From Planctomycetota bacterium (GTDB lineage: Bacteria; Planctomycetota; Phycisphaerae; SM23-33), in assembly GCA_009908915.1 (NCBI GenBank), contig JAAAOJ010000041.1, positions 1 through 42,473 on the forward strand: a stretch of DNA of 42,473 nt, given 5' to 3'. Under the pieces are notes generated by a model, which was not told the origin of the DNA, did no database searches, and saw nothing but the letters and a program-made list of their open reading frames with translations. Shown piece by piece: positions 33,332-42,473 of this stretch. Made by a program: the position numbers and the translations under genes. Each line of letters opens with the position of its first letter. Positions within the stretch are counted from its first letter, which is position 1.

Positions 33332-34626
33332 ATATCGCCATGTTCACCAATACGTACCTGCCGCAGGTTGGCGGCGTGGCTAAGAGCCTTGAGCGGTTCC
33401 GGCCGCTGATGGAGCAGCGGGGACACGAGGTGTTAATTGTCGCCCCGACGTATGAACAGCCCCACGACGATACGGCGAATGTGTACCGCATTCCCGCCGT
33501 CCAGAAACTCGACGGCAGCGACTTCTCATTGGCCTTGCCGGTCGGCTTTGACCTCGGCGAAGACGTAGACGCGTTTGATCCAGACATCGTACACTCGCAT
33601 CATCCGTTCCTCCTGGGCAATTCCGCTCTGCGATACGCGTCGCCGCGAAACGTCCCGCTCATCTTCACGCATCACACGATGTATGAGCATTACACCCACT
33701 ACGTTCCGGTCGAACTGGAGCCTATGAAAGATTATGTCATTCATATGGCGACCGGATACGCCAATTTCACCGATGCCGTCGTAGCACCGAGTAAAAGCAC
33801 GGCTGAGATTCTTCGTGATCGAGGCGTGAGGTCACCGATCCATGTCGTCCCCAGCGGCGTCGACATTGACGACTACGCGGCCGGCGACGGCAACCGCGCC
33901 CGTCAGCGGCTCGGCATACCGTCGGATGCCTCGCTGGTCGGAACGGTCGGTCGGCTGGCCCCGGAGAAGAACCTGCCGTTTCTCGCCCGCGCGATGGCTG
34001 AGGTGATGAGTGCAGACCGCAAGATATGGGCTCTCATCGTCGGCCGCGGCCCGGCGACAGAGCAAATGCAGGATATATTCGCTGAGACGGAGATCAGTGA
34101 CCGCGCACGATTCGCAGGCGTCCTGGAGGGCTCGGAGCTCTGTGACGCCTATCACGCAATGGACGTCTTCGCCTTTGCTTCGAAGACGGAGACGCAGGGC
34201 ATGGTGCTCGTCGAGGCGATGGCCGCTGGTCAGCCCGTCGTCGCGCTGGATGCACCAGGCGCGCGCGAGGTCGTCGACGACGGCAACAATGGCCGCCTGC
34301 TGGAATCCGAGGACGTGGGCGAATTCGCCGAGGCCATCAGCAGTGTACTGGCTGCCTCGGACGCAACAGGCAGGAGCCTGCGAGAAGCGGCTAGGCAGAC
34401 GGCGAGGAGGTATTCGACCGACAATTGCGTGGAGACAATGCTGCGTGTTTACCGGGAGGTCATCGACACCCACGACGCCAGGCCACAGCGGCCGGACGAC
34501 GACGCGACGAAGCTGGGAACGCAGGTCCGGCGCGAAGTGGAGATATGGGCCAATCGCATCAAAAGCATCGGGCAGGCGATTCTCGCCCAGGAGCAGGCTC
34601 CGTGGAATCATCACGACGAGACCTGA
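33328..34626 (+). CDS. GT4-family glycosyltransferase
   Basis: A 432-residue GT-B glycosyltransferase. The N-terminal domain starts MNIAMFTNTYLPQVGGVAKS, typical of diacylglycerol glucosyltransferase and mannosyltransferase members of GT4. It continues with HSHHPFLLG, FTHHTMYEHYTHY and VVPSGVD. The C-terminal donor-binding domain has GTVGRLAPEKNL and the EX7E motif in ETQGMVLVEAMAAG. It probably glycosylates a membrane lipid using a nucleotide sugar. It overlaps the glycosidase stop as ATGA and has GGGAGG 9 bases upstream. The last ~50 residues are a charged extension. Confidence 0.9.
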   Translation: MNIAMFTNTYLPQVGGVAKSLERFRPLMEQRGHEVLIVAPTYEQPHDDTANVYRIPAVQKLDGSDFSLALPVGFDLGEDVDAFDPDIVHSHHPFLLGNSALRYASPRNVPLIFTHHTMYEHYTHYVPVELEPMKDYVIHMATGYANFTDAVVAPSKSTAEILRDRGVRSPIHVVPSGVDIDDYAAGDGNRARQRLGIPSDASLVGTVGRLAPEKNLPFLARAMAEVMSADRKIWALIVGRGPATEQMQDIFAETEISDRARFAGVLEGSELCDAYHAMDVFAFASKTETQGMVLVEAMAAGQPVVALDAPGAREVVDDGNNGRLLESEDVGEFAEAISSVLAASDATGRSLREAARQTARRYSTDNCVETMLRVYREVIDTHDARPQRPDDDATKLGTQVRREVEIWANRIKSIGQAILAQEQAPWNHHDET

Positions 34627-34681
34627 CAACAGCACTCATTGATGTCGGAACTCGGCGCGACAATCGCAACGGCTGATCATT

Positions 34682-36221
<1,540 letters not shown>

Positions 36222-36332
36222 CTCAGGCCGGCCCAGGATTTTGCCTCCCGGCGCTGGCCTCGGCCGGCTGGATACGGTAGTATGTGACGCATTAGCAACG
36301 CGGTTGTGGCCACTCAGACTCCGGGAGGCATG

Positions 36333-37319
36333 ATGGCGAAATCACATACACGACGCCGGCGCCGCCGGCAGAGTCCGCCCGAGCGACCCATATCCCTGCC
36401 GTCCGGCGATGCCAAACGCCAACAACGCCAGGTCAGTTTCGAGACGGCCATACAGCTTACCACCGAGGCTTTGGCCGCGGGCCAATACGGACGGGCCGAG
36501 GAGATCTGCTCGGCGGTCCTGGATAAATGGCCCAACCATCCGCAGGCGATGAACTTCTGGGGGGTGGCCGTCCTCGGGCAGGGGCGCGCCGAGGAGGGCC
36601 TCGCCATCCTCAACAAGGCCTGCGAGTACTGGCCCGACGACGCCCAGATGCACTGTAACCTCGGCTGGGCGCACGAGAAACTTGGTCGCGAGGATGAGGC
36701 CATCGCCTGCTACCGCAGGGCCGCCGATCTTGCGCCGGACGTGCCCGAACCGGCATGGAATCTCGCGAACCTGTTACTGCGGCGCGACGCACAGGACGAG
36801 ACGGCCGCCATCCTCAGTCGCCTTATCGAGCAGCATCCGTCGCATACGATCAGCTATATCACACTCGCTCAAGCGAAGTTCCGGCAGGGCGAGGAGGCCA
36901 ACGGCGAGCGGCTGCTGCGTCAGGCGACGGCCCTGGACGACGACGTTGACGAAGCCTGGTATCATTTGGGCCTGTACCTTCTGGCCAACGACCGGGCCGA
37001 TGAAGCCGCCGACGCCTTGCGCAGCGCCGTCGGGGCCAACCCACGCCACGCGCGGGCCGAGGCGACGCTCGGGCACGTACTCGTTGCCGACAAACACGAC
37101 TACGCCGATGCTGCCGAGCCACTCGTCCGGGCCGTCAACCTGAACCCGAATGAAGTCCAGGCCTGGCTGGACCTCGGCCGGGCCATGGGCATGATCGGCC
37201 ACTTCGACAACGCCATCGACATCTACGAGAAGCTCCTCGACCGCGACCCCGACAACGCCGAAGCCGCCCATCAGATCGACATGATGAAGCGGCGAAAGAA
37301 GACCTTCAGCCGGGGGTAA
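36333..37319 (+). CDS. TPR-repeat protein
   Basis: A 328-residue protein with a basic N-terminus (KSHTRRRRRRQSPPE) and about six to seven tetratricopeptide repeats between residues 40 and 315, for example MHCNLGWAHEKLGREDEAIA, AWYHLGLYLLANDRADEAAD and AWLDLGRAMGMIGHFDNAID. It is a likely protein-interaction scaffold with no enzymatic motif, signal peptide or membrane segment. Of the two adjacent ATGs (36330, 36333), the second is used because GGGAGG at 36323-36328 is then four bases away. It appears monocistronic. Confidence 0.85.
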   Translation: MAKSHTRRRRRRQSPPERPISLPSGDAKRQQRQVSFETAIQLTTEALAAGQYGRAEEICSAVLDKWPNHPQAMNFWGVAVLGQGRAEEGLAILNKACEYWPDDAQMHCNLGWAHEKLGREDEAIACYRRAADLAPDVPEPAWNLANLLLRRDAQDETAAILSRLIEQHPSHTISYITLAQAKFRQGEEANGERLLRQATALDDDVDEAWYHLGLYLLANDRADEAADALRSAVGANPRHARAEATLGHVLVADKHDYADAAEPLVRAVNLNPNEVQAWLDLGRAMGMIGHFDNAIDIYEKLLDRDPDNAEAAHQIDMMKRRKKTFSRG

Positions 37320-37520
37320 TCCCGAGGAATGACTCGCATCTTCCAGTCAGCGCCGGCGCCGGGAACGACGAACAGCTCATGCGCCTCGCGACCCGTTCAA
37401 GCGTCCCTGTCTCGCAGGCGTGGCTGTACTGACCCAAACGCCACGCGAATATCCACAGGCTCAGGTAGCGCAAATACCGCCCCTCAACGAGCATGGTCAA
37501 CGGAATACCACGGGACAAGT
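37320..37520. other. Decayed intergenic stretch
   Basis: No supported gene. Both strands have open frames, but none resembles a family and their compositions look like degraded or shadow sequence. Confidence 0.3.
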
Positions 37521-37631
37521 GGCGAGAAGCAAGGGGGGCGGCGTCTGCTGCGGGACCACAAGCGTCGCGGGCTAACGGCCCGGCAGTTCTGCCGAAAGAA
37601 CAACCTGTCCGCGTGGGTGTACTGCGGGTGA
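37521..37631 (+). pseudogene. Possible IS66-type accessory (TnpA-like) remnant
   Basis: About 36 codons include HKRRGLTARQFCRKNNLSAW. This resembles the start of IS66-family small orf proteins (a segment of the type SGLTVRAFCRxHGLS followed by F-Y-WRKRL), but it stops before the WRKRL part. No inverted repeats or other IS66 genes are near. It is a scrap of an old insertion or a chance resemblance. Confidence 0.35.
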
Positions 37632-37863
37632 CGTTTGCCGATACGCGGTTTCCAGGCCGCGTTGATACGCTGCTCGGGAGCAAACGGGAGGCACAGAGGA
37701 GTACGTATAAAAGGCCCGTGTTCTGGTGGATGCTCGCGCTGGCCTGTGGCGTACACATGACCAACAGCGTTGAGGCGATCTCCCGGGATCGCCCCATCGC
37801 GCCGGGTTGACTTGAAGCACCGGTATGCGAACCGCTATTCTGCTGGCAAAAGGACGTTTGTAC

Positions 37864-38562
37864 GTGAAACACGGATACGTAATCTCGGACCTGCATTTGT
37901 TCACCCGCCGCAGCAACGCGGGCGAGTATGCGCCGGCGATGCATGATGCCGCAGCCGAGGCCGACTTCTTCGTGCTCAACGGTGATATCGTCGATTTTCG
38001 CTGGTCGGTTCATGCAGACACGGCGGCCACCATCCAAGCCATACTCGACTGGCTGGAAGCGTTGATTTCACCGCATCCGCACTGTCGGTTCTTCTATGTC
38101 ATGGGTAATCACGACGGGTGTCAGCCGCTCGCCGATGCGCTGCAGCGCTTTGCTGAAACCACCAGCAACTTCGACTGGAACGATTCGCATCTGCGAATTG
38201 GCAATACGCTGTTCCTGCACGGCGACTTGCCGCTGGAGAACCGTGACGGCGATATCTGCAAGCGGCGGCTGGGCGAGGCCGAGAATTCGCGCCACCATCT
38301 GCAGCACCAGATCTACAGCGCGCTGGTGGCCCTGCGGATGCACGTGCTGGCGACGCGGCTGGGCAATACACGACAGTGTGCGCGATGCATCCTGGACAAC
38401 CTGCGGCAGTATGAGCCGGATCTGGCCGACGGTTTGACGGACGTCTACTTCGGCCATGTACACCGGACGTTGCGCGACTTCGCCTACGACGGCGTACGGT
38501 TCCATAACACCGGCGCGTCGGTTCGGGGTGTTGACTGCCGCGTGTTGCGTGTGCGAACCTGA
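37864..38562 (+). CDS. Calcineurin-like metallophosphoesterase (LpxH-like)
   Basis: A 232-residue binuclear-metal phosphoesterase. All signature blocks are present in order: ISDLHLF (DxH), LNGDIVDF (GD), MGNHDG (GNHD), FLHGDL, and GHVHRT (GHxH). Size and layout are close to UDP-2,3-diacylglucosamine hydrolase (LpxH/LpxH-like) proteins, which act on a lipid A precursor, but general phosphoesterases look alike and the assignment to LpxH is uncertain. GTG 37864 is chosen since AAGGA lies 9 bases upstream and the first beta strand begins right after it; ATG 37825 has no ribosome binding site. A cysteine pair, CARC, is present late in the sequence. Confidence 0.8.
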   Translation: MKHGYVISDLHLFTRRSNAGEYAPAMHDAAAEADFFVLNGDIVDFRWSVHADTAATIQAILDWLEALISPHPHCRFFYVMGNHDGCQPLADALQRFAETTSNFDWNDSHLRIGNTLFLHGDLPLENRDGDICKRRLGEAENSRHHLQHQIYSALVALRMHVLATRLGNTRQCARCILDNLRQYEPDLADGLTDVYFGHVHRTLRDFAYDGVRFHNTGASVRGVDCRVLRVRT

Positions 38563-38595
38563 CCGGCGGACCGGCCGCTCAGTTGGCCTACATGC

Positions 38596-38844
38596 CTATA
38601 TGACCGCCGCCGTCGCTGTCGCAGTCCGTCGCCCACTTGCATGCAGGCGGTCGGCCTCCGGTACCACGCGTGAGAGGTGCGTTGTGGTTCCGGTAGCGAC
38701 GGTCGTATCATGACGGTCGACGAGGAACACGCTGCCCATGGCCGGACGGCCGGTCAGGGGCGCCTGCGGCGTGGGCTCGACGACCTGCGCGACCACAACG
38801 GCCAAGGCTGCCGTCACGGTTGTGTAGATCATTGTCTTCATCAT
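38596..38844 (-). CDS. Small exported protein, last gene of a four-gene operon
   Basis: An 82-residue ORF starting MMKTMIYTTVTAALAVVVAQ, a clear signal-peptide-like segment, followed by a short polar, threonine-rich chain. No family recognised. It lies 17 bases after the DUF998 gene in the same direction. The ribosome binding site is weak, and the C-terminal half may be low in information, so it may not be a real gene. Confidence 0.4.
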   Translation of the reverse strand: MMKTMIYTTVTAALAVVVAQVVEPTPQAPLTGRPAMGSVFLVDRHDTTVATGTTTHLSRVVPEADRLHASGRRTATATAAVI

Positions 38845-38861
38845 CCGACCGCGAGAGCACT

Positions 38862-39563
38862 CTATCGGTTTGGGTGCGTGCGTCGCTTGCGCGGCCAGGC
38901 GAGCGCAGCCACCGCGAGCATCCATGCCAGGGCGGAGATGGCGGCGAGTTTCTGCACGGCGGGGCAGGCCGGCGTCCACGGTCCGCCCAGCCAGAAGTGT
39001 CGAACGTACTGGCCGAAATGGACCATGCCGACGGCAAGCACGGCCAGCGTCGCGACGGCCAGGCGACTCGACGCCCGGGGGTCGACGAACATGGCTGCAC
39101 ATGCGGTCGCCAAGGCGAGAAGGCCCGGGACGGCCCCGATGCCTATGGCCAGGGTGTGGAGCGTCGGTACGCGGTCGGCTGGCGTGAGGGCGATGGCGAT
39201 GATGCTGGTACTGGAGATGAGCCCGGCCATTCGTACGGCCCGGCCGGTGCGGGGGCGGGTGGGCATGAGTCGCGGCAGGACCAGCCACATCGCGGCGAAA
39301 CCGGGGGTGAGCAGGGCGGTCGAAACATTGAAGACGTCCGCGGCAGCCGTGGCCGGCTCGCCGTTGTTGCCACGGTCCTTGCCGAGGTCGCTGAGTGTAT
39401 TCCGCGAGACACTGTAGCCGTCGGCGTCGGTGTTCCACGGATGTCCGCCCGGATACAACGCCGCAGATGCCGCCGCGGCGAGGATGAACTGCAGCACGCA
39501 GATGACGATCAGGGCGCAGGCCAGGCGGACTGTACGGCCGCGGGATGTTGAAGGCGGATTCAT
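38862..39563 (-). CDS. DUF998 integral membrane protein
   Basis: A 233-residue protein with about six transmembrane helices. The first extracellular loop has the family hallmark ALYPGGHPW...YSVSRNTLSDLG. DUF998 proteins are of unknown function, found in bacteria and archaea. Its ATG overlaps the stop of the YkgJ-like gene as ATGA, so the two are translationally coupled. Confidence 0.85.
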   Translation of the reverse strand: MNPPSTSRGRTVRLACALIVICVLQFILAAAASAALYPGGHPWNTDADGYSVSRNTLSDLGKDRGNNGEPATAAADVFNVSTALLTPGFAAMWLVLPRLMPTRPRTGRAVRMAGLISSTSIIAIALTPADRVPTLHTLAIGIGAVPGLLALATACAAMFVDPRASSRLAVATLAVLAVGMVHFGQYVRHFWLGGPWTPACPAVQKLAAISALAWMLAVAALAWPRKRRTHPNR

Positions 39564-40192
39564 GCCCCGTCGGGATCGGCCGGCTGGGGAGCGGCAACGT
39601 CCGACTCGTACTGGCCGGTGTAGCTGCGCTGGCTGCAGATATCCTGCAGGTCCCGCAGGAATGGTTTGCCGAAAACGGCGGCGACGATTGCAGCGACCCC
39701 GTCATCGAGGCCGGTGGCGCCGGCGGGTCGCGGCCCGTTGCACGGCCAGTCGAATGCGTCGTCGATGGTCGAGAGGTGTCGTGGCGGGCCCTGTGAGAGC
39801 GTCAGGGGCCAGAGCAGGCAGGACTTCGGTTTGACGGCGCCGGGTTCGATTCCATGCTTCAGGGCCAGGGAGTGCAGGGCGCAGAGCATCTGCCCGTTGC
39901 GGCTGCGATAGGCGAAGACGCACACGCCGTCGTCGTCCGAGCCGAGCACGAGGCCGTCTTCAGCCTCCTCGAAGACCTCTTCATCCTGCAGACGTCGCGA
40001 CAGCGTGCGGGCTTCTTTCATCAGGCCGATGATGGACGTCAACTCGCGCGGCGCGACATGCACTTCGTACGCGCCGCAGCAACTGCCCTTGCCGGCGCAC
40101 TGGGCGGGCTGGCAGCAATGGCTCAGGCCCATCAGCGCATCGACATGCACGATGACGCCGCGAATCTCGGCGGTGTGGATATCGAGACCCAT
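39560..40192 (-). CDS. YkgJ/DUF3109-type cysteine-cluster protein
   Basis: A 210-residue protein with an N-terminal cysteine cluster (HCCQPAQCAGKGSCCG), then YEVHVAPRELTSI and later single cysteines (MLCALH, KSCLLWPL, WPCNG). This pattern fits the CxxCxxCC family (YkgJ, DUF3109), thought to bind zinc or an iron-sulfur cluster. No enzymatic role is established. Start ATG 40192 has GAGG 8 bases upstream. It is followed by the overlapping DUF998 gene and preceded by the LytTR-like gene 10 bases away. Confidence 0.75.
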   Translation of the reverse strand: MGLDIHTAEIRGVIVHVDALMGLSHCCQPAQCAGKGSCCGAYEVHVAPRELTSIIGLMKEARTLSRRLQDEEVFEEAEDGLVLGSDDDGVCVFAYRSRNGQMLCALHSLALKHGIEPGAVKPKSCLLWPLTLSQGPPRHLSTIDDAFDWPCNGPRPAGATGLDDGVAAIVAAVFGKPFLRDLQDICSQRSYTGQYESDVAAPQPADPDGA

Positions 40193-40202
40193 GGTCGCAG
40201 CC

Positions 40203-40382
40203 TCAGTTTGCCTGGCCGGTTCTTGACTTGGCCTCGAGGTCGCTGAGCGAGGCGTGAGTCTTGACGGTCTCGCCGTTGGCCAGGTGAAGCACCGAGAACT
40301 CCCCCTCGGTTTTGACGAACACGACGTGGTCCCAGTTTATCAGGAACTCCTTGTCGAGACTGTCGACGATTGGACTGAGCAT
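40203..40382 (-). CDS. 59-residue LytTR-like small protein
   Basis: A short protein beginning MLSPIVDSLDKEFLINWDHV. Its body, VFVKTEGEFSVLHLANGETV followed by HASLSDLEAK, resembles the core of a LytTR DNA-binding domain (I-Y-hydrophobic strand, a strand with G-E-F-V, then a DGE turn and SL-x-x-LE helix), though it is only about half a domain long. FlbD-like proteins look similar. It has an excellent ribosome binding site, AAGGAG at 40394-40389, six bases from the ATG, so it is very probably translated. First gene of the four-gene minus-strand operon. Confidence 0.65.
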   Translation of the reverse strand: MLSPIVDSLDKEFLINWDHVVFVKTEGEFSVLHLANGETVKTHASLSDLEAKSRTGQAN

Positions 40383-40449
40383 GGGTATCTCCTTGTGGAA
40401 GAATCCTGCGATAGCTGGCCTCAGAAGAAGATGCGATTATACCATATTA

Positions 40450-41166
40450 TCAGTCAGCTTCCGATTCGGATTCTTCTTTCGTCCATGTCGGGGGATGGAC
40501 GGCCGTCATGAATGCCGACCATACTGTCTGCGGCGTCTGCTCCGGCGCGCCGACCAGCGGTCGTACCTTCAAGAGGATCGGCCGGAGCTTTCGGTAGGCC
40601 TCGATGAGCGGCTGGCGGTCGGCCGGGTGGGGCAGATGCTCGGCAAATTCGACCCGCCACACACCGTTGTCCTTGCGCAGATGCAGGAGCATGTCGTTCG
40701 GCCCCGGCAGCGTGGCCAGCGCGCGGCTGTCCCCGGCGGCCACGCGGAGATCGGGCAGGGCATCGGCCGGGGCGGGCCAGCGGCCGCGACGGTCCAGCGA
40801 TTCGAACACCGCGATCTGCCGGCCGACCGACTGGCCGTAACACCGCTCCATGGCTTCAAGGAACTCGTGAAGCATGGCCTCGGTGGCGAAGCACTCCTTG
40901 GCGTATCGGCGCTCGACCTGGTCGAGGGCGATGGTGGAATCAAAGAGCACGGGGTCCCGCAGCTGGACGCTCTCGAGCAGATGGGCGACGGCCTCGCGTG
41001 GGGTACGTGCAGGGCGGACGCGTCCTTTGCCGGCAAAGGCGCCGGGATCGATGTTCTGGGTGGCGGGGTCCGGCTCGGCGGCGGGCGAGTCGCTGCATCC
41101 GCCGGGCACGACGACGGCGCCCGCCAGCACGGATAGAACCGCGATGTGGAAGCATAGGGTGTGCAT
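40450..41166 (-). CDS. Lipoprotein of unknown function
   Basis: A 238-residue protein with a type II signal peptide: HIAVLSVLAGAVVVPGGC, with the lipobox GGC and a serine-aspartate after the cysteine (CSDSPAAEPD). The mature part is mostly helical and soluble, without recognisable motifs (TPREAVAHLLESVQLRD). It should be attached to a membrane by lipidation. Same orientation as the LytTR-like operon but separated by 67 bases. Confidence 0.75.
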   Translation of the reverse strand: MHTLCFHIAVLSVLAGAVVVPGGCSDSPAAEPDPATQNIDPGAFAGKGRVRPARTPREAVAHLLESVQLRDPVLFDSTIALDQVERRYAKECFATEAMLHEFLEAMERCYGQSVGRQIAVFESLDRRGRWPAPADALPDLRVAAGDSRALATLPGPNDMLLHLRKDNGVWRVEFAEHLPHPADRQPLIEAYRKLRPILLKVRPLVGAPEQTPQTVWSAFMTAVHPPTWTKEESESEAD

Positions 41167-41252
41167 ATGTCAGAGGCCCGGCAACAACGGCGTCTGCGCG
41201 CAGGCCTATCCTGTCCATGCGTCGGTCGGATCGGAGGGCGGCTTGAGTAAGG

Positions 41253-41600
41253 CTACTGCTGGGAGCCGAGCGCCGAGAAAGCGTCGTCCCGGCTGTGGAC
41301 AATCGGCATGATTTTCTGCCACGACATCTCGTTTAGCGCCTCCTCGACAGCCTGCTGTGGGTTCAACAGGACCAGGGCGGCACCGCTGTCTTTGAGTTCG
41401 CGGCTGAGGTTGGCCAGCATGCCCATGCCCACCGAGGCGATGAATGAAACGTCGGCGATGTCAACGATGGTCGGTTTGCATCGGGCGGTGACGTACCCGA
41501 TGAATTTCATGCTGATCTCGTTGGCTCCGGCCGCATCAAGGTCCCCGCTGAGCGCGACGTGCGTCAGTTGCCCCGTCTCTTCTATGATCTTCATATCCAT
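41253..41600 (-). CDS. STAS-domain anti-anti-sigma factor
   Basis: A 115-residue single STAS domain (SpoIIAA/RsbV type). The conserved phosphorylation loop is DIADVSFIASVGMGML, where the serine after FIA is the expected site. It would be dephosphorylated by an RsbU-type phosphatase and then bind an anti-sigma kinase. The phosphatase at 7963-9603 is a natural partner candidate, but no RsbW-type kinase lies in this window. Confidence 0.9.
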   Translation of the reverse strand: MDMKIIEETGQLTHVALSGDLDAAGANEISMKFIGYVTARCKPTIVDIADVSFIASVGMGMLANLSRELKDSGAALVLLNPQQAVEEALNEMSWQKIMPIVHSRDDAFSALGSQQ

Positions 41601-41711
41601 GCCCGCTGCTCCTTGCCCGTCGCCGGCTGGGCGACGGGCGTATTCTAGCGTTCCTCGGCGTCCGGCGAAACCTTCACCTTCATCTTTATTACCGACGGGG
41701 ACGGCAAGACA

Positions 41712-41975
41712 TTACGGCTCCATGCGTCGGGCTGTCTCGGCCAGCGTCGCGGGGTCGGGCTCGGGGCTGGGTCGCGTAATGACCCATTGACCAATGAGGG
41801 CCGCACCCAGGGCGATACCGGCCGCCGCCCCACCGCCGGCCAGCATCTGGCGAACGAGCGAGACGTCGTGCTCGGCGTAGTATCCGAACATGTCCAGCAC
41901 CACGCCCATGTTCCAGTCGATGCTCCGGGGATGATCATCTCGCTGATGAGGAAGAAGGAATGGTTCATCGATCAT
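41712..41975 (-). CDS. Small single-helix membrane protein
   Basis: An 87-residue ORF with one membrane helix (AGGGAAAGIALGAALIGQWV) and a polar C-terminus. No family recognised. The start is uncertain: at ATG 41975 the only Shine-Dalgarno-like bases (GGAAAGG) abut the start codon, and an ATG at 41909 inside the ORF gives a 65-residue form starting MGVVLDMF. The overlapping frame from 41968 has a better-spaced AAGGA but a shadow-like composition. Confidence 0.45.
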   Translation of the reverse strand: MIDEPFLLPHQRDDHPRSIDWNMGVVLDMFGYYAEHDVSLVRQMLAGGGAAAGIALGAALIGQWVITRPSPEPDPATLAETARRMEP

Positions 41976-42171
41976 CCTTTCCGGCTGGGGACGCTTTTGG
42001 AAACGGTCTCAAAACCCCATTTCTGCTGCGGCCGGACCTGTTGCGTCCTGGCAGCGTCAGACAACCCACAGGATATCGACGAATATGCGGCTGGTCTTCT
42101 TCCTTGCCAGGCCGCGCAACATTCCTCGGCCTCGCGACGAAAGCGGGTTCTGAGAAAGTTTCTGTCTGAAA
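41976..42171. other. Region without a supported gene
   Basis: I see no convincing ORF or RNA in this stretch. Its right end (TCTGAAA, 42165-42171) forms the left direct repeat of the MITE insertion. Confidence 0.3.
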
Positions 42172-42237
42172 GACGCCTCCCTCACAAGTCAAATGGACGG
42201 AAAACAGAACGATTCTGCGACACAAACAAAGAAGTTA
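42172..42237. mobile_element. MITE-like element, truncated 66-bp copy
   Basis: The first 66 bp of the element (from GACGCCTCCCTCA to AAGAAGTTA), directly joined head-to-tail with the full copy that follows. The break falls at GAAGTTA, where the full copies continue TGTCAC. It is the left half only. Confidence 0.7.
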
Positions 42238-42357
42238 GACGCCTCCCTCAAAAGTCGGGTCGGCGGAAAAGCAGAACGATTTTGCAACGCAAACAAAGAA
42301 GTTATGTCACGCAAACGGCGCTGATCGGCACGTCCTCGGATTTCTGAGGGAGGCGTT
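42238..42357. mobile_element. MITE-like element, copy C (120 bp)
   Basis: A full-length copy with ends GACGCCTCCCTCA and TGAGGGAGGCGTT. The compound insertion (42172-42357) is flanked by TCTGAAA on both sides (42165-42171, 42358-42364). Its interior matches copies A and B in order. Confidence 0.75.
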
Positions 42358-42361
42358 TCTG

Positions 42362-42391
42362 AAACGTTTCTGAAACGTTTGTCAAACGTTT
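42362..42391. promoter_or_regulatory. Three AAACGTTT palindromes phased at 11 bp
   Basis: Perfect 8-bp palindromes AAACGTTT at 42362-42369, 42373-42380 and 42384-42391, spaced one helical turn apart, so they present the same DNA face. A TATAGT box follows at 42413-42418. This is the arrangement of a cooperative operator in front of a gene beyond the right edge. The last 55 bases hold no gene start I can support. Confidence 0.5.
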
Positions 42392-42473
42392 CTGAGTCGA
42401 ACAGAGTTGTTCTATAGTCGCGTGGCGCAAAAAAACCCAGTGTAAACCGCGCCCCGGCGGGGGCGATGCGGAA

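Noticed and set aside
37306..38037. Minus-strand 243-codon frame
   Set aside because: It overlaps the TPR gene end and the phosphoesterase start, and has a composition without family resemblance.
41645..41968. 107-codon frame overlapping the small membrane protein
   Set aside because: It has the better ribosome binding site, but the body is proline/serine/tryptophan-rich shadow sequence; the other frame encodes a plausible membrane helix.

Overview
The window is a GC-rich bacterial chromosome segment with dense genes on both strands. The gene set fits a Planctomycetota genome of the Phycisphaerae type: a large VWA/glutamine-amidotransferase-like membrane protein, a futalosine-pathway MqnA-like protein, a PolX-type polymerase, a phasin-like/UbiB pair, a DUF998 protein, and very large FtsX-type permeases. 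That assignment is inference from gene content; there is no rRNA or other marker here. I found no tRNA, rRNA, phage or complete insertion sequence.

Layout. 0-7.6 kb: a SAM methyltransferase, an integral membrane protein, the VWA protein, divergent trpD with a good sigma70 promoter, an MqnA-like gene, a 56-residue 2[4Fe-4S] ferredoxin and a Fur-family regulator. 7.6-11 kb: a GAF-SpoIIE phosphatase and rex with its own operator, embedded in repeats: a 120-bp MITE-like element, a palindromic repeat, and a short CRISPR array with exact 61-bp periodicity and no cas genes. 11-14.4 kb: ileS behind a leader with a perfectly duplicated promoter, a 24-codon leader ORF and a terminator hairpin. 14.5-15.5 kb: a metallo-beta-lactamase-fold hydrolase.

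15.6-27.6 kb is one tightly packed minus-strand operon of seven genes. In order of transcription it encodes an unknown protein, a PqqD-like protein, an FtsX-type permease, an ABC ATPase, a 1785-residue permease fused to an M28-peptidase-like domain that has lost its catalytic residues, an OPT-like polytopic membrane protein, and a second ABC ATPase. It looks like a dedicated envelope export or remodelling machine and is the best candidate for an undescribed system.

28-30.3 kb carries an UbiB-family kinase and its phasin-like partner. 30.3-36.2 kb mixes intact genes (a six-hairpin glycosidase and a GT4 glycosyltransferase, translationally coupled) with remnants: a rhodanese tail, an lpd gene with its middle missing but still in frame, a polX gene cut inside its PHP domain, and a ligA OB/BRCT remnant fused to that cut. 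36.3-42 kb holds a TPR protein, a transposase scrap, an LpxH-like phosphoesterase, a small minus-strand operon (LytTR-like, YkgJ-like, DUF998, small exported protein), a lipoprotein and a STAS protein. The right end has one full and one partial MITE copy beside three helically phased AAACGTTT palindromes.

Regulatory themes: redox and iron control (Rex, Fur, ferredoxin, menaquinone), a partner-switching pair (SpoIIE phosphatase and STAS protein, far apart), and likely attenuation control of ileS.
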